Notes under the pieces: model-generated
What the model was told of the DNA's origin: nothing
Database searches by the model: none
The model's input: the letters and a program-made list of their open reading frames with translations, nothing else
Made by a program: the position numbers and the translations under genes
Part shown: one piece after another, positions 10,341-23,235 of the stretch
Layout: the number at the start of each line of letters is the position of its first letter
How positions within the stretch are numbered: position 1 is the first letter of the stretch
Assembly: GCF_000972845.2 (NCBI RefSeq)
Contig: NC_040028.1
Span: 19,186,210-19,250,209 of the forward strand
Direction of reading: 5' to 3'
Length of the DNA stretch: 64,000 nt
Source: Larimichthys crocea
Taxonomy: Eukaryota > Chordata > Actinopteri > Sciaenidae

Positions 10341-13300
10341 ATTTTTCCAAATGAAAAGGAAAGGTCGTGAAGCTGTACATGAAGTGAGCTTCTGCTCACA
10401 TGTAACATCAGGACCAGCTCCATCAGGCTTTGTAATTACATAGATCCCAAACGTTGAGACTTTGAACAAACATAATGCCATCCTCTATGAAAGGTGGTCT
10501 CGCCTTTATGATGTACTACTGCTCTAATGAACTGTAAACTACCGGTGAGCCATGGTGCCTTTTTCCCTCCCACTGTGTCAACAGCTTTTACTTTCTGTAC
10601 AAAGCCCACAAGTCCTACCAGGTTTTAAAAGACATTTCTTCCCTTTTATCCATTATACCCGAGTGACTGAAAAGAGTCAAATGGAAGCAGTTTATCACTT
10701 TGGATCCACGGTGATGTTAAAGTCACGCGTTCCACTGAACACACAAATGTACAGTTCAAAAAGTGGAAACCTTAGATCTTTCTGTTCTCAGTTGTTCCCA
10801 AGATTGTGTGGACAAAGAACAAAGAGAAGGTTTACTCTCAACAACACAGTGTACACCTAAATCAATTAAGATACCAATAACGGCAGCTTCAGGTCTGAGC
10901 AGTTTGTGTGCAATTTTTATTTAATTGATGTACTTTTAAATGGTTTGTCCCGGCGCTGTATGACAGTCAGTTTAGTTTTCCCATAAAAAACTCAAAAGGA
11001 TGTGCTTGTAACATCAGGCAGCCGTAAACATCACAGATGGATTCAAGCAGAGCTGTAACCAGTAAGGATATAAGCCATCAAATGCACACATCACTTCAAT
11101 ATACTACACGCGGGTATTTTTATTTATACGTTTCCACATCTGGTGGACATTTTCCCATTATTAGACCACGATATACTTGTGTTCTATATATTTAACAGTC
11201 CCCAAAGTACCATATGCACCTACGTTACCAATTTCTTTTCCTCTCCCCTCTTTTCTTTTACATGAAAGGTTATGATAACACTGGGCTGTGTGGCTAAATT
11301 AGCAGCTGTAAAGTGGTGGGACCTGGCCACAGTGACTATGTTTACTGGTCTGAGATCAGAGGTAAGTGTGTGTTAGTGGGTTTATATGGTGCTGGATGGG
11401 ACTGGTTCTCATTAGCAGAGAGGTAGCTGTATAGACCCAGGCCCAATGGCACTAAAGGGGGAGGAGGAATGTGGTAAGAGGGTGGTAAGCCGCGTTACAG
11501 ACGAGACATGGGCCTTCCAGAGGTACGTACATTAGTTCTGCAGACCCGACAGCACACAGTATGTCATATTTGGACCTGCTGAAAAATGAAACATTGACTT
11601 TAATTATGTGTTTTGTGCTATATATTTTTATTTGTCCTTTTAACATACAAACTTATTTGTACTTTTAAGGTAATAAATTTAAGTTGAAACAACAATAACA
11701 TTAGGTTTTCATCTAATATTGTACTTGTTAGTTTGATATCATTCTAGTTTGTCAACAGGTTCCACACAAATAACTTTAGTAAAATCTCTTTATTCACCAA
11801 CAGAACATGTAATTATCATTAACAGCTTTATAAACTTTCAGGCTTTCTATCCTCTACAGTATACGGAACTTCTCCAGGATGGCTGAGCAGCATATTTTAT
11901 GTAGATACAACAACACCAGAGTGTGTCTTGGACAAAGCAGTTCACCAATATAGAAGTATCAACTGATCTTCAGTCCAACAGAACATCCTCCGATGATCTG
12001 ACACTCACTGTTAAATGTATAACTACAATACATCCACCTTGAACCTCGTAGCCTTGAAGTACACGTCTTCACCACTCTCAGACAACTGTCACTGTTCCCA
12101 TCCCATGTTTTATCTTCTTATCTCTGAAATCCCCCTGTCATGTAATCCAGACAGGTGCAGCAATATTTCTCAAGGAAATGGGGAACGACATATCACTAAG
12201 AAATGTCAAACTAGGTGAGGACCTGAGATTTCACGTCAACACTGTCTGTAACATCAGCAACAGCAACACGGGACCTGAACCTCCAAACATCAGGCATGTG
12301 GCAAGTGAGATGATCCAGACTTTGAATGTGCCTGAACAGCAGCTCAATGCAAAGATCTTTAACTGGGACATTTTGAGACTGTCCCTCCAAGAAAAAACAA
12401 CAGTATCACAATCATTTCAAACAAACATCCAAGAGCGAGATTTGTTTAAAATCAAATGATAAAGGCCTCTAGCTGCCCTCGTAATGACTCGAAACCATTG
12501 TCAGACAATAGCCAATGGTTTCTGAAATTGTTCCAACCTAAACCAAGGACGTAACACAAACACAAACCCTGATCTTCCCGCAACCAAGTTATGTTTGGTC
12601 CTCAAACCAGCCAAACCTTAACCAGAGAGTTGTCATATCATCAGGATTTATTTACTGGAATTATAGTGGTTTTGTAACAGTTATGGCGACATCAGATCAG
12701 AATCTGTTGATCTGGATGGCCGTTACAAACAATGTAGTTTGTTGGGACGTCCCTTGGTTAACCAAATTTAAATTGTTATTTTGTATAATTCAATAAATTC
12801 CAGTGGTATTTTCATGATTCCCAGCACAAATTGTTGCATCTACAACAAGTGCGTCGCAGAACATTACGTGAAACAGACTTTAAAATGAGAAGACCCGTGT
12901 TACGGTACAGTTATGGTACGTTAACATAACACATAACAGAAGAACAGGAAAGTTTAATGATCTCCCTGAGTTTTGTTTGTTATAAGAATCAGCTGAGATT
13001 GAAAATATCCATTTCATGTTTTATTATTTGTTATGAGGTTTTAAAAAAGGACAAGAATTTATAGCAAAATACCAATTTCCGATTGGTTCTAGAAACGAAG
13101 CCTCTGGTGTCAGGCACTTGTCTGAGACAATAAATAACATGACTAACTAACTACCAAAGACGAGGCCTCTTGAGCTGCAGTGTACCGCACTCTGTCTTCT
13201 AGAAACAGGAAGGAACAGCATATTAGATCTTAATAAACATTCATCTTGACATAAGATCTATGACATAATATCTGGCCAGTGTTGACTGCGGTCTGGTAGT

Positions 13301-16300
13301 CAATATTGCATTATGAATAGCCTGTAGTAATTGCTTCATTATCATGACGTGATGATCTCCATTTCCTGTAACTCTACTGGCCTCCACCTGGCAGCATAAT
13401 AGCCTAATTCAGGTGGTAATATTCATCCTACCACATGAATTATAGCAGATAACAAGAGGCCCACTCCAAAACAGACCCTGACGACAGCCTCCCTCTCAAT
13501 ATGTAGATTTCCACAATTATCTCCAGCATGGTGGTGCAGGCAGAAGCTGTGTCTAAAATGCACAAAATTAAAGATCTGTGTTTCTACCCCACGATAATCA
13601 GCTACTCCTTAATATGCAAACTACATTTTGAGGTCTGTGGTGCTTAAGATTCCAGATTAAATTTGGCGAAAATAAAGATGAATAAAAAGGCGAGGGAGGA
13701 GGAAATCGATGTTCCTGAAGCATAAACAGGCTCTCCCATCTGCAGAAAGCTTGTCCGTGGGTGGGAAATAAAATGGTCAAGAAGTCATCAATATTTACCT
13801 AGCTTCACGTCCACCTGCCTGTCTGACACTTTGTTTTTCATTCTTAAAAAAAAAAAAAAAGGGAGCTGAAGCATTCCCCACACACCGTCCTCCCAGCATG
13901 ATGTTGTATATGTGTGTGTGTGTGTTTTCACACCGCCTCAGGTCTGAAGACACAACTGGATGGCAGAGAAATGCTGAAAAATTAACCAGAGACACCAAAG
14001 ACATGGAAAGGAAAGAATCAAACACTTTTCTTCCACTTTTCTTCCCCTCCCCTCTTTTTCTGCCCCCCTGCTTTCTTTGCTTGCCCTCCAGCAATTTGGA
14101 GCTCAGGATGAGCAATCCGTTCCCCTCCAGATTAGATCAGCTGGGGGTTGGCAAGAGTATACTTTGGGCCCTCAGACAAAAAGCATACTGGACCTTACAT
14201 TTTGTTCATGATGTTCAAAAATTGACTGTACTGGAGGTATTAGGTGTTACCAAACCAACAACTGATTTATCAATTTGCTCTGAGCAGTTAAGAACACGTT
14301 GCTACCCTCAGCGGCAACAACATGCTGTTCATGAAAATACAATACCCTGCTCTTACACGCAGAAGAGATCATGATTTACGCCGAGTCTGCAGCCATTTAA
14401 CTCTCTTTTTTAAATTCTCACTTCCTCAGATTATATCATCACTGCACCCACGTCTTCCTCTTCTCGCTTTAAAAAGCTAATTCCAGTGACAATGTCTCTC
14501 ACCATCAACAATACCCCTTACTCCTCCTCCCATCCTTGTCTTCTCCCCCCCTTTCCGGTCTCATTACTTTGGGTTTTATGCCTTAATCTACACAATGAGG
14601 ATGAAGTCATGGCGGTTATCTTCAGCAGCCAATGTCTCCCTACCTGTAATCCTTTCCCAAAGTCCCCGGCTTTCTCCCAGCTCACAAATCGGCGCACAAT
14701 GCTTTTATGCAAGGCCTGTGCCGTAATGCCCAGAGACGACAGCAGACTTTTTTCTTTCCTTTTTCCTCATCCCTCAACATAAAACTAGTTAAACCCCACT
14801 CCTCCTTAGGAGAATGGAGATGTCTTCATCTAGTTCTCAGGACAGGGAACAGTCAGAATGTAAAAAAAAAAAAGGACATCAGAGCGATGATTTGCAAAAG
14901 TTTTGATGATAATTGTCTGTCCAACTCACTAAAAATCCATCCTAGTACAGCTCAGGCTGAATACAGATAACATTAAAAACAGAAATAATAAAATGCAGCA
15001 TTAAATTTGTGCAGAACAATACATTTTAGATGACAGTAAAAAGAAAGGGGGGGAAGAAAAAAATCAATGAATTTATCATTAAAAGTTAATTGAGAGGGGA
15101 GCTTAAAAAGGTCAAGCAAGTCGCTCTATTCGAGGAGGACATAAGGGGGTTAGCTTTTAACTTAGCATTTTTATTGACTCTGGCAAAACAAAATGAGCGG
15201 GCTCTGTAGGATTGTGCACTCTGCATTGGCCATTCAGGCCTTCAGAGCCCCATTGTAGTACTTTGAAGAGAATGAAAGGAAACCCCACTGGTGGAAATGC
15301 AGTGGAACAGCCCCACAACAGGCCACAACTGTTCCCTTATGCATGAAAGGCAGGGACATAAAAGACAAGATGGACTTCTGAGGTAGGGCCAAAAACAAAG
15401 GCAACAAAAGTGCTGATCACGAGGGGATGACACGACTCGTCTCGGCAGAAGGAGCGGGGAGAAAAGGGGCAGGGGACAATAGCACTCCCGGCCAAATGAC
15501 ATGTTGAAGAATTGAAAAATCCACACAAGAAGTGTCTTCTCAATTCACTAAACCCACAAGAGCTGGGTGACTGTCGGCTGGCCAGCCTGTGGTTGAGGGC
15601 GGGGGGCGATAACAGCCCACAGCTTTTCTCTCTCTAACTTTCTTTCCCAAATCTTTCCCTGTTTTGGCAAACAACTTGGCAAACGCAGAGACGGGGTGGG
15701 GCGACGGCTTTAGTCTGTGCACACCAAACCCAAACCAAAACCAAACCTAATCAAAGCGTGGTGGGTTCCGCTCCCGCAGCTTCCGTTTTGATCTGTTGGC
15801 TGTCTGTGTGTCTGATCTGTTTGCTGTTTGTGTCCTGAACACAATTATGCTACTGCCGAACCTCCATGGAAACAGTCAGACTGACAAAAACATGTTTGCC
15901 CTCATTCAAAAAGCATCCTTGTTTTAAGGGACACTGCGTAATGACACGCGAGCCAACGTTTCATAAGTCATAGGAAAATAACTCTTCGTTAATAAGAACA
16001 CTTCCTGCTGATTTTCACCCTGTTGGCTGCTAGGCTGGGAACAACTGCGTTTTTTTTTTATTCATTTGCCATTGTAAGAAATAAATATAGTTTTTTTTAA
16101 TATGAGGAAGCACACGCAGAGCTGTGTGTGTTTGTGTGACACCTTAAATAGACGGCTAGACTTCATTTGAAATCCAAGACGTCCCATCGCACCCAGGGGA
16201 GGAATTTGTGTGAAAAGATGTTTTAGAAATCGGCTTCATCTTGCTCACATTAATAAATCATTTTTCCATGCAATGCATATGGAGAAGCTGTGAATGAAGA

Positions 16301-17814
16301 ACCTACAGATGCCTTTAAAGTTCGGGATAGGACTACTTGTTGTGACACAAATGCTGAACAGTGCACTCTACAGGTGAAGGCCCTCCTCCACGATAGCCCG
16401 AGGCCTATCCCACAATTCTTCACACATACCCACGGGCCCTTTCACTGGCCATCACCCTGTCTGATTAATGGATCGATGTGGTAATTGATTAGTGAAGAGG
16501 AGGTGGGAATAAGAACATAGGTCAAACGTCAATAATGTCACCCTGACAAAAGGCGGAAGACGTAAAATGTACCAGTGATAGCCTGCAGCCAGACCTCTAC
16601 CCATCAAAGCCCTGGCAGGGCTAACATAAAGGCCCCGGCCCATTCTCCTGCCTGCCCTTCCCTCCCTCCCCAGCGCTCCTTTTCTCTTGGTAATGCTGTC
16701 TGTTAAAGTGACAGGAACCATTCTGGGAGCTGCTTGTCAGCTCACCTTCATAAAACAAGCCATAAAGCAGCAAATAACAGGCTTATATGGCTTCATTATG
16801 CCGGCTATGCAGGATCACAGCCCTGGGCTGAGGTGGTGAGGGAGGTGGGGAGCGGAGGGGGTCGTGCTTGTAGCGGAGAGGCGGGGAGAATGTTGGCAGG
16901 ACAGCCTGGTTCTCGTGGAGGTTTGTTGTCCCAACGGCTGTCACCATGTCCATGTTTGCACAGGATAGAGGACCACTTGACCCCCTTCAACCCTGTATTC
17001 CCCGAAATCCAAAGCAGGACAAACAAAGAGGTATGACTCACTTAGGGGACACTGTGACAGCTCTTTCACTTTTGTATCCTGCTACACACACACACACACC
17101 GCCCTAATGAATAGGAGTATAAGCCCTGCTACAGTGAACACAAGATGCTTGAGTTAAAAGATAAATCAGAGCCCGTGATCACAGGCAAACCACAACGGTG
17201 TAGTGAACGGTTAAAGACTGGAGATGAGGGGAGCAGGGCCAGATGGAGCGTGCATCTGCGACAGTAAACCTTTGGCCGTGGCAGGGGCTGGACGTGAGAG
17301 AGGGCTGGACGTGAGAGAGATTCTCATTTATTTCATGCAAATATCTTCGGGCCGTTTCACAACCTGACAGTGGGGGCTGAGAGGTGGTCAATATCTCAGG
17401 TTTTTTTGTGTCTCCCAAAACATTTCCCCTGTTTTTCCCCAGAGTCAGCCGCAGGTGCATGGCAGAGAAGTCATCAGTAGAAACAGTGAACGTGCACACA
17501 TGTCGTGGTGTTTCCCCACGAGAAGTTCAGCCCGTTCTCGGGTTAACGTTTTCACTTTGTAAACAAGATTCAAGAGATTCATCTCATGCATATGATCCGT
17601 GATCATCACCCACCATATATAACGACGAGGCCTCTATTAGGCTTTCAAAGCGTCGGCATGAACTATAAATAGGCTGCTGATATTAGCAAGTCAAATATGC
17701 AGCACGGAAAGCTTGCAGAACATCTGGTAGGCAAGCTTACACTATGTTCACTAACTGTCCCTTTATGTGCCCACTCCCAGTCGTGTCGAGATCAGTCTCT
17801 TATCTCTTTAGTGA

Positions 17815-17832
17815 GGCGGCGGCGGCGGCGGC
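17815..17832. repeat. (GGC)6 trinucleotide repeat
   Basis: Short CGG-type repeat in clybl intron 1, outside any CpG island or exon that I can see. Confidence 0.9.
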
Positions 17833-18467
17833 ACAAACACAATCACTGTGATCATTGTATAGTTAATTGTCACCTCCATCAACATTAGCACTCTCTAACA
17901 TGTTATCCAGAGGAGGAGGGGGGGGGTGGGCGACTGCACGCTCTATTCTGAGGCTGACACTTGTTCTCTGAGGGGCGGTTTTCAGTGTCAGGATTGCAGC
18001 GCGTGGAAGAAAAGAGGCGGAGGAGAGGTCGGGAGCTTTCTCCACAACTCATGTCACCGGGTCTGTCTGTAATGGCAGCTGAGGGAGAAAGAGAGAGAGA
18101 GAGGCAGCGAGCAAGTGAGGATTGATTGGTGTTCACTTTTAAGCAGCCTTCTCAACCAATGACAAAGCTGGGAGTGGGACTATCTTCCCTTGATACTCGG
18201 TCATGGGTTTACCAAGCTTTCCCGCCCACCTATTCTGGCTGCTTGACACAGACGTTGACCACATGTATGACCATAGATGAAGTCACATGACCCTAAATAA
18301 GCCTCCTTGGATATAAGCTCTCCAATAAAAAGCACACAGATGGTTGGGAAGGGTCCATCATCAAGACACAAATCTATACCGGTTACATACATTTGGCACA
18401 AAGCCAGAGTAATTCGATGTGTCGCCACCGAACCATATGGATACACACAATCTAACAAACACTGCAG

Positions 18468-18487
18468 CACACACACACACACACACA
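18468..18487. repeat. (CA)10 microsatellite
   Basis: Uninterrupted CA repeat in clybl intron 1. Confidence 0.95.
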
Positions 18488-21400
18488 TATCCGGACTGTA
18501 AAACAGCATTGCCATCTTGAGCCCCCTGGATCACTGGGGCCATCTGACACTGTGGAGCTTGAATGCATTAAGACTGGCAAGGTGGCTGCACTTTCCATCT
18601 CAGCTAGCACAGTTACATAACCTTCCATGATATGAATGCATTAACAGTATTAGTTCTGCAGGTGAGAACACTTCTCGCTGCTCAGGAGTGGAACAGACTC
18701 ACATTTACATATCAGATGATGCTTCTGCAGGATGTCAAACTTAATTATTTAAAAAAAAAAAACACATAGGTAAAACAACTGCTGACCGTCATGGGAGAGC
18801 ATCTAAACAGAATGCAATATTAAAAAGAATATATAAATATTTGAGCACGCTTTCACTTGCGCATAAATCGACTCAACAAGGAGTTGAAGCAGAGGAGACG
18901 ATGCCTGGTCGACTCTACAGGTGTCAAGGGTCTTATTAATTAATGGGAAGATAGGGTGGATGAGAATGAAGGAGGGGTGATAAACGATAAAGTAGATGCG
19001 TTTGTTGAGTCTGAAGTAGAGAAAGAAAGAAACGGACTAGACGGGCAAGCTACAAAAACTTTCAAGTCTTTCAACTCGCACTTGGACGGGACAATCTGGG
19101 TGTGCCTGAGTGAGCCCTGGATATGGATATGACCAGGACAGTAGATCAGATGGTACATCAGACTATTAGGAGATTTGGCCTACGATGTGATATGTACTGC
19201 GTCTGATCTCTTGCCCCCACCCCATCCGAGCCCAGACACAAACACGCCACCCCCTCCTCGGACCTCGGTAAAAAAAAAAAAAGTCTGACAGATGGGTGTG
19301 CTGCAAAGATCCACTCAGGAGACCAAAACATACTAAAGGCGCTGGTCTGTCTGACGTTTAGATTTGGAGGGAAACGACAAACCACAGAAAAACGGGAGAG
19401 AGAAAAAAAATGGACATCTGTGGCATTTGTCTTATTTCCTCTCTTGTGGGACATTTTGTGTCATGAGCGAGCACACAGTCTTTTGGATCATATTCCATTT
19501 AATTAATGAAGCCCCCCCCACACACACACACACACCATTCACACCCTGGCTCATAGCTCCTCGTCTCTTCCCTGTAAGTTGCCTGTGCCCCCAAGTGGTT
19601 GAAAATGAAAACTGCACCTGCTTTAAAATCTGCATTTGTTTCAAACTTGGGGAAACAACTGCTCGAGTAGCCAAGACCATTGAAAACCAACATTTACAGT
19701 TTCTAAAACCCTGGTACCATTGTTGTACTGTTCAACAAGCAGCGAGCTGAAGTGACTATACAAAAGTAAAGGCTTCAAGTCGGTGTACTGCAAGAACCCT
19801 TTTTATATCTCAAAGATTTTTACATAAGAGTAGAGCTGAATGGATATTTCTCACAAAAGAGTGAGCATTACTCTTTTTCTTTTTTTTCATGGTCAAGTGC
19901 TCGAGATCAACCCTGCCTCTTCACAATAAATGAATGGAAGTGCCCCTGAATGCATAAAATGTGGGCTAATAATGCAACAGTTACTGAGCAATTCACGTCT
20001 TCTTTGGTGTGAATGAAATGACCACAAAACAAATCAAGATCTGACTTTAATTACTACCACGGTGCTGCTTGTTTCTACTGAGAAAAATAAATAAAAACAC
20101 AGATAAACCATGTCAATGTGTCATCATCGAACGGTAAGACTTTTTAAAAGAGGAATTTTAAGTAATAAAGCTGATGCTCCCTATAGTGTTGTAATGACAG
20201 ACGCTCCATTCTTTCAACCAACAGGGATGCCTTTTGCCCTCGACTTCTGCCCAGCCCCAAGCCTTTAATTAAGACTGGCTTAGGCCCGATTGATCCTGAC
20301 ACACCAGGAAGTTTCTTGAAAATCTGACTGCCAAAACCATGGAAGTATTATATAGGCCACAACCCCCCTACCGTAGCAGCCCACAGCCCCTCCCCACACC
20401 CCACATAAAAAGGATTGTAAGCTGAAAGCCCTTCTAGTCGGTCCAGGGGCCTTACATGATTGAAGTATGCCTACATATTCTGCATTCTCCAGAAAATACA
20501 ATGTTACGAACGCGTACTGCATGTTTGTGCTTTAGTCGATGCCACAACAGTGGCCTGACAACAGTAGTTAAATCATTAACCTGTGTAAAGTTCATTGTAC
20601 CCAAATTTAAAACCCACATCTAACTTCGTTACTATGGCTCCCGTTAAGTCAAACACATTGGAAAGAAATACAGAAAAACGTCTCCACAACAACACAGCCG
20701 CATCATTAAAATCAACAACACATTTCCTGTAGCAAAAGCTGTGATGCAAATAGGAAGCTGGGATTGTCAGGGCTCTGCGTGCTGCGGGTGTTGTGCACCA
20801 CATGGAGAGAATTCTTGTACCGGCTTTCACCGCAGCACAGCCACACTGATGAGTCAGTGAGCCCCCATGAAAGTGCAAGAGGCCTACAAACACCGCCTTC
20901 GTTTTATGGTGTTCTCGTATAACACAGGGCCATCGACATCGTTGTTACAAATATAACATAAAAACTATGTTACAAATATAGTAGATTATATTAAATCAAC
21001 ATGAGATCTGACAGAAAGTTGATATGAAATCTTAAAAAAAGATGATTTGTTGGACCAAATTTTAGACGGATCCAACCAACAGTCGAAGGTTTGGGGAGGA
21101 ACCTTTGAATAAGCACACATTTGGCAACATGTCACATCTGATTGTAGTAAATTGGCAAGTCAATGCATATTTCAGACAAACTGAGTCTTGGGCAGTCTAC
21201 AGCTTCCAAATGACAACCGGAGGGTCTTGGATGAGTCGAAGTGGACTAGTGAGGTGTTACGGTTGGGTTAAGAACACTCCAACCTGCTGGAGGAGAAATC
21301 CAACCAACCAGTCAAAATGTTACTACCAGGACTGGACATTTAAAAAAAAAACTTGTGCAATGTAATGCAAAAAAACAGGCATACCAAAACTTTCCCCATC

Positions 21401-22941
21401 AGTTTGCAACTGATGTGAATGAATCCATGACCTATCTCCAAACCTGGGCCACGAGAATGTCTGGGCTACTTTAGTCCAAGATACCAACCACAGAAATACA
21501 ACAGTGCAATGCTCTAGGCCTCTTGGCCATGAATGTTACTCTTCTCTATTCCAAAGATGCTTGAACATGTGTGTTGAGAAGAATCCTATTATTTCACTTG
21601 TCACAATTCAGTACAACAATACCACAAACTATAGCAACAAGTTCATTGTACGTCACAATCCTCCCACAAACTATCATAAATGTGTTATTAAGTATTCAAT
21701 CAGGTATTTTGCAGAGGTGTTCCTGTTGTCATACCAACAACTCATTTACAGGGAAGCAAACTCATTTATTAATAATAAGCTGGATATGCTAACTGACATC
21801 TACACAGGCTATTTCAGATCCCAGTCTTTTGTCTTCATGTAAACCAATATTAGAGTATCAGGTTAAAATGTCAACACTGACGAATGTTAGTCTAATGGTG
21901 AACTGGGGGGTGTTATATTGTCTTTGACAGCTGATGTAGCAAACCTAATGATGGTGTATTACAGATGAAACAAACACCGACCCGACCACAATGTGGAAAG
22001 TGAGACGGAAAGAGCGGGACCCTACCTTGGCCTATTCCTCCATTAAGGGTGTGGTGTGTGGGTTGGGGTGGGCAATAACCAGTGCCCCTTCCTTCCCTTA
22101 CTGGGAGGATCATGGAAACTTAACGTCACGTTTTCAGCTCGTTTGGCACCAATACATTCCTGGACCAGACTGAAATCACAAGTGAAGGCATCAAATATAT
22201 TGTGGCTGTCTGTTGTTACTCTGTCACTACAGATGCTACAACAAGAGTATAAAGTCCTCTTTACACTAGTAAACCCAGAACGTGGAGGTCAGACTCAATC
22301 AGTGTCTGGTCACAGGATGTTGGTGCCATTGAGACAAGGAGGAGATAAATGATGGACTAGAGCTGACTGCTAATGTCGATCAGTGATGTAGGGCGAGTAC
22401 TTTTCATCCTTTCAAGGTAAAGTCATTGCAGATCATTTCGCTTTATCAAACACAGCATTTTCCCAAGTGTGAAGGAGGTAAAAGGTACATAATGTCCCCG
22501 AATAGGACAGATTAGCATTTAAAGAGATGACTTTATTTTATCCATACTTCTGCAGAGATTTTGGAAAACCTGAATGTGGAACTCTGCAGTTTTGATATTA
22601 CTGAATTAACCCGACTACAGGATTATTGGAATATTCTGGAGCTACAACAATACGTTATATCAAAATGTTATTAAAATCAGCCATAAAGTCTGCTCTTCAT
22701 CAAAACAGTTGAGCTAAAGCACGTTTTATAAGGGAAAATGTCCCATCTTTAGTTAATCTACACTGCAACATGTTGGTGCTTGTCAATCGAAGCCCGAGTC
22801 TCATTGTATTGTAGCCCTTTCAGGCTTATGGGTTATGCCAATTCACCTCAGCTGTAGAGATTCAGAAAACATGTCCTGCACAAGACAGCATATATCAGGG
22901 TAAGCAGCGCCTGCCTCTTTTAGCTCGCCACATAAACTTAA

Positions 22942-23235
22942 AAAAGGTGCAGTGTGTAGAATTTAGTTGCATCTAGTGGTCTAATTGCTGTACTGCAACG
23001 TCCTCACATCACCCTCTCCTTTTTATTGTAAAGGAGAAACAACACCTTAAGGACCCGGTCTAGAGTCACTTTTTAGTTTGTCTGTTCTGGGATACTGTAG
23101 AAACGTGGCGTTTCAACATGCTGGCCTCCATGGAAGAGGACCCGCACCCTCTGTAGATATAAAAAGAATACGTTTTTATTCTTATTTTCAGGTGATTATA
23201 CATGCATGAAAACATAGTTATATTCCATGTTTGCC
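22942..23235. mobile_element. fish MITE copy 1 (CAGTGTGTAGAATTTAG), longest copy
   Basis: Starts AAAGGTGCAGTGTGTAGAAT and then TTAGTTGCATCTAGTGG. It continues through CTGTTCTGGGATACTGTAGAAACGTGG and GACCCGCACCCTCTGTAGATATAAA to TATTTTCAGGTGATTATACATG. These are landmarks of a high-copy fish MITE as I remember it. The right end is truncated. Confidence 0.7.

Larger units (their letters stand above)
10345..22940. other. no gene seen (clybl intron 1, middle)
   Basis: About 12.6 kb of mostly unique DNA. It contains a short 17-bp tandem duplication (17285-17318, GGGCTGGACGTGAGAGA), A-rich runs at 13846 and 18750, CA repeats, and open frames up to about 158 codons (13898-14374) with no domain, signal peptide or sensible splice context. 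The 16430-16720 stretch, with TGATTAATGGATCGATG and TAATTGATTAG, is a candidate regulatory block. Confidence 0.5.

Noticed and set aside
12178..12459. 93-codon open frame with fairly normal amino-acid composition
   Set aside because: No known domain and no good acceptor or donor in phase at its ends. Kept out of the gene list.
13898..14374. 158-codon open frame on the plus strand
   Set aside because: Starts in a GT repeat, passes through a C/T-rich tract, and shows no family features. Lies within clybl intron 1 with no supporting splice sites.
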